Shown here one piece after another: positions 63,931-64,000 of a stretch of 64,000 bases of DNA. The translations under genes and the position numbers were made by a program. Origin of the DNA: Franconibacter helveticus LMG 23732 (lineage in GTDB: Bacteria > Pseudomonadota > Gammaproteobacteria > Enterobacterales > Enterobacteriaceae); contig NZ_AWFX01000054.1 of NCBI RefSeq assembly GCF_000463115.2, forward strand, positions 236,752 to 300,751, in the 5' to 3' direction. The notes under the pieces were generated by a model. It was given only the letters and a program-made list of their open reading frames with translations, did not search any database and was not told the origin of the DNA. Each line of letters starts with the position of its first letter. The first letter of the stretch is position 1.

Positions 63931-64000
63931 TGAATCGCCACGGGTTTAACAGACACCTCAGAGTCATTTAAGATGGCTTAAAGAGAGGTGCCCATGAGCG
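63931..64000 (+). mobile_element. Left end of an IS3-family insertion sequence
   Basis: TGAATCGCCACGGGTTTAAC at 63931 is the kind of terminal inverted repeat found in IS3-family elements of the IS51/IS2 type. An AGAGG ribosome site and ATGAGCG at 63994-64000 fit the start of OrfA (usually MSGKRYP...). The window ends there, so the family call rests on the terminus and the expected start. It interrupts the ATPase frame. Confidence 0.7.

Overview
The window looks like chromosomal DNA of an Enterobacteriaceae member close to Cronobacter, Franconibacter or Enterobacter. The gene order matches the Escherichia coli segment from pyrC through csg, phoH, efe, put and rut to yccX, read in the opposite direction to the E. 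coli map, and most proteins align along their whole length with the E. coli versions I remember. The genus is an inference; no 16S rRNA gene or other marker is present.

Layout. (1) 1-15.6 kb: the end of yceB, pyrC with its PurR site and leader hairpin, dinI with a LexA box, bssS, solA, a tiny yceO, yceJ-yceI, trhO, lpxL, mysB, yceK, the opgGH/opgC glucan genes and ymdB-clsC. (2) 15.7-20.7 kb: the whole curli locus (ymdA, csgC, csgA, csgB, then csgDEFG divergently). Here CsgA has six repeats and a very short N-terminal segment. (3) 20.7-28.5 kb: ycdZYX and ghrA, then two identical tRNA-Ser(GGA) genes bracketing a YdeP-type molybdopterin oxidoreductase gene and a string of repeats that carry tRNA 3' ends; phoH follows. 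The E. coli pga/dgcT block is absent here. (4) 28.7-45.3 kb: efeUOB with a Fur box, putP/putA with GTTGCA operators, and the complete rut pyrimidine-degradation operon with a sigma-54 promoter and a RutR box. (5) 45.4-56.7 kb: ymdF, wrbA, yccJ, then an accessory sulfate-ester block (arylsulfotransferase, Tsx-like channel with a CRP site, Cys-type sulfatase, anaerobic sulfatase maturase, a double zinc-ribbon protein), an HxlR/SDR pair with striking inverted repeats, and a YdiK-like permease. (6) 57-61 kb: a decayed mscS-type gene, tRNA-Ser(TGA), an OppA-like binding protein where E. coli has hya, then yccA, tusE and yccX. (7) 61.3-64 kb: an AT-rich accessory block with an LprI-domain protein, an unknown protein, an OB-fold protein and an ATPase cut off by the end of an IS3-family element.

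Themes. Envelope and biofilm functions (LpxL, osmoregulated glucans, curli, BssS) sit beside nitrogen scavenging (rut, put), iron uptake (efe) and stress responses (dinI, phoH, wrbA, ymdF). The parts that differ from the E. coli backbone lie next to tRNA-Ser genes or between conserved blocks: the tRNA-Ser repeat locus, the sulfatase block, the OppA-like gene and the terminal AT-rich block.
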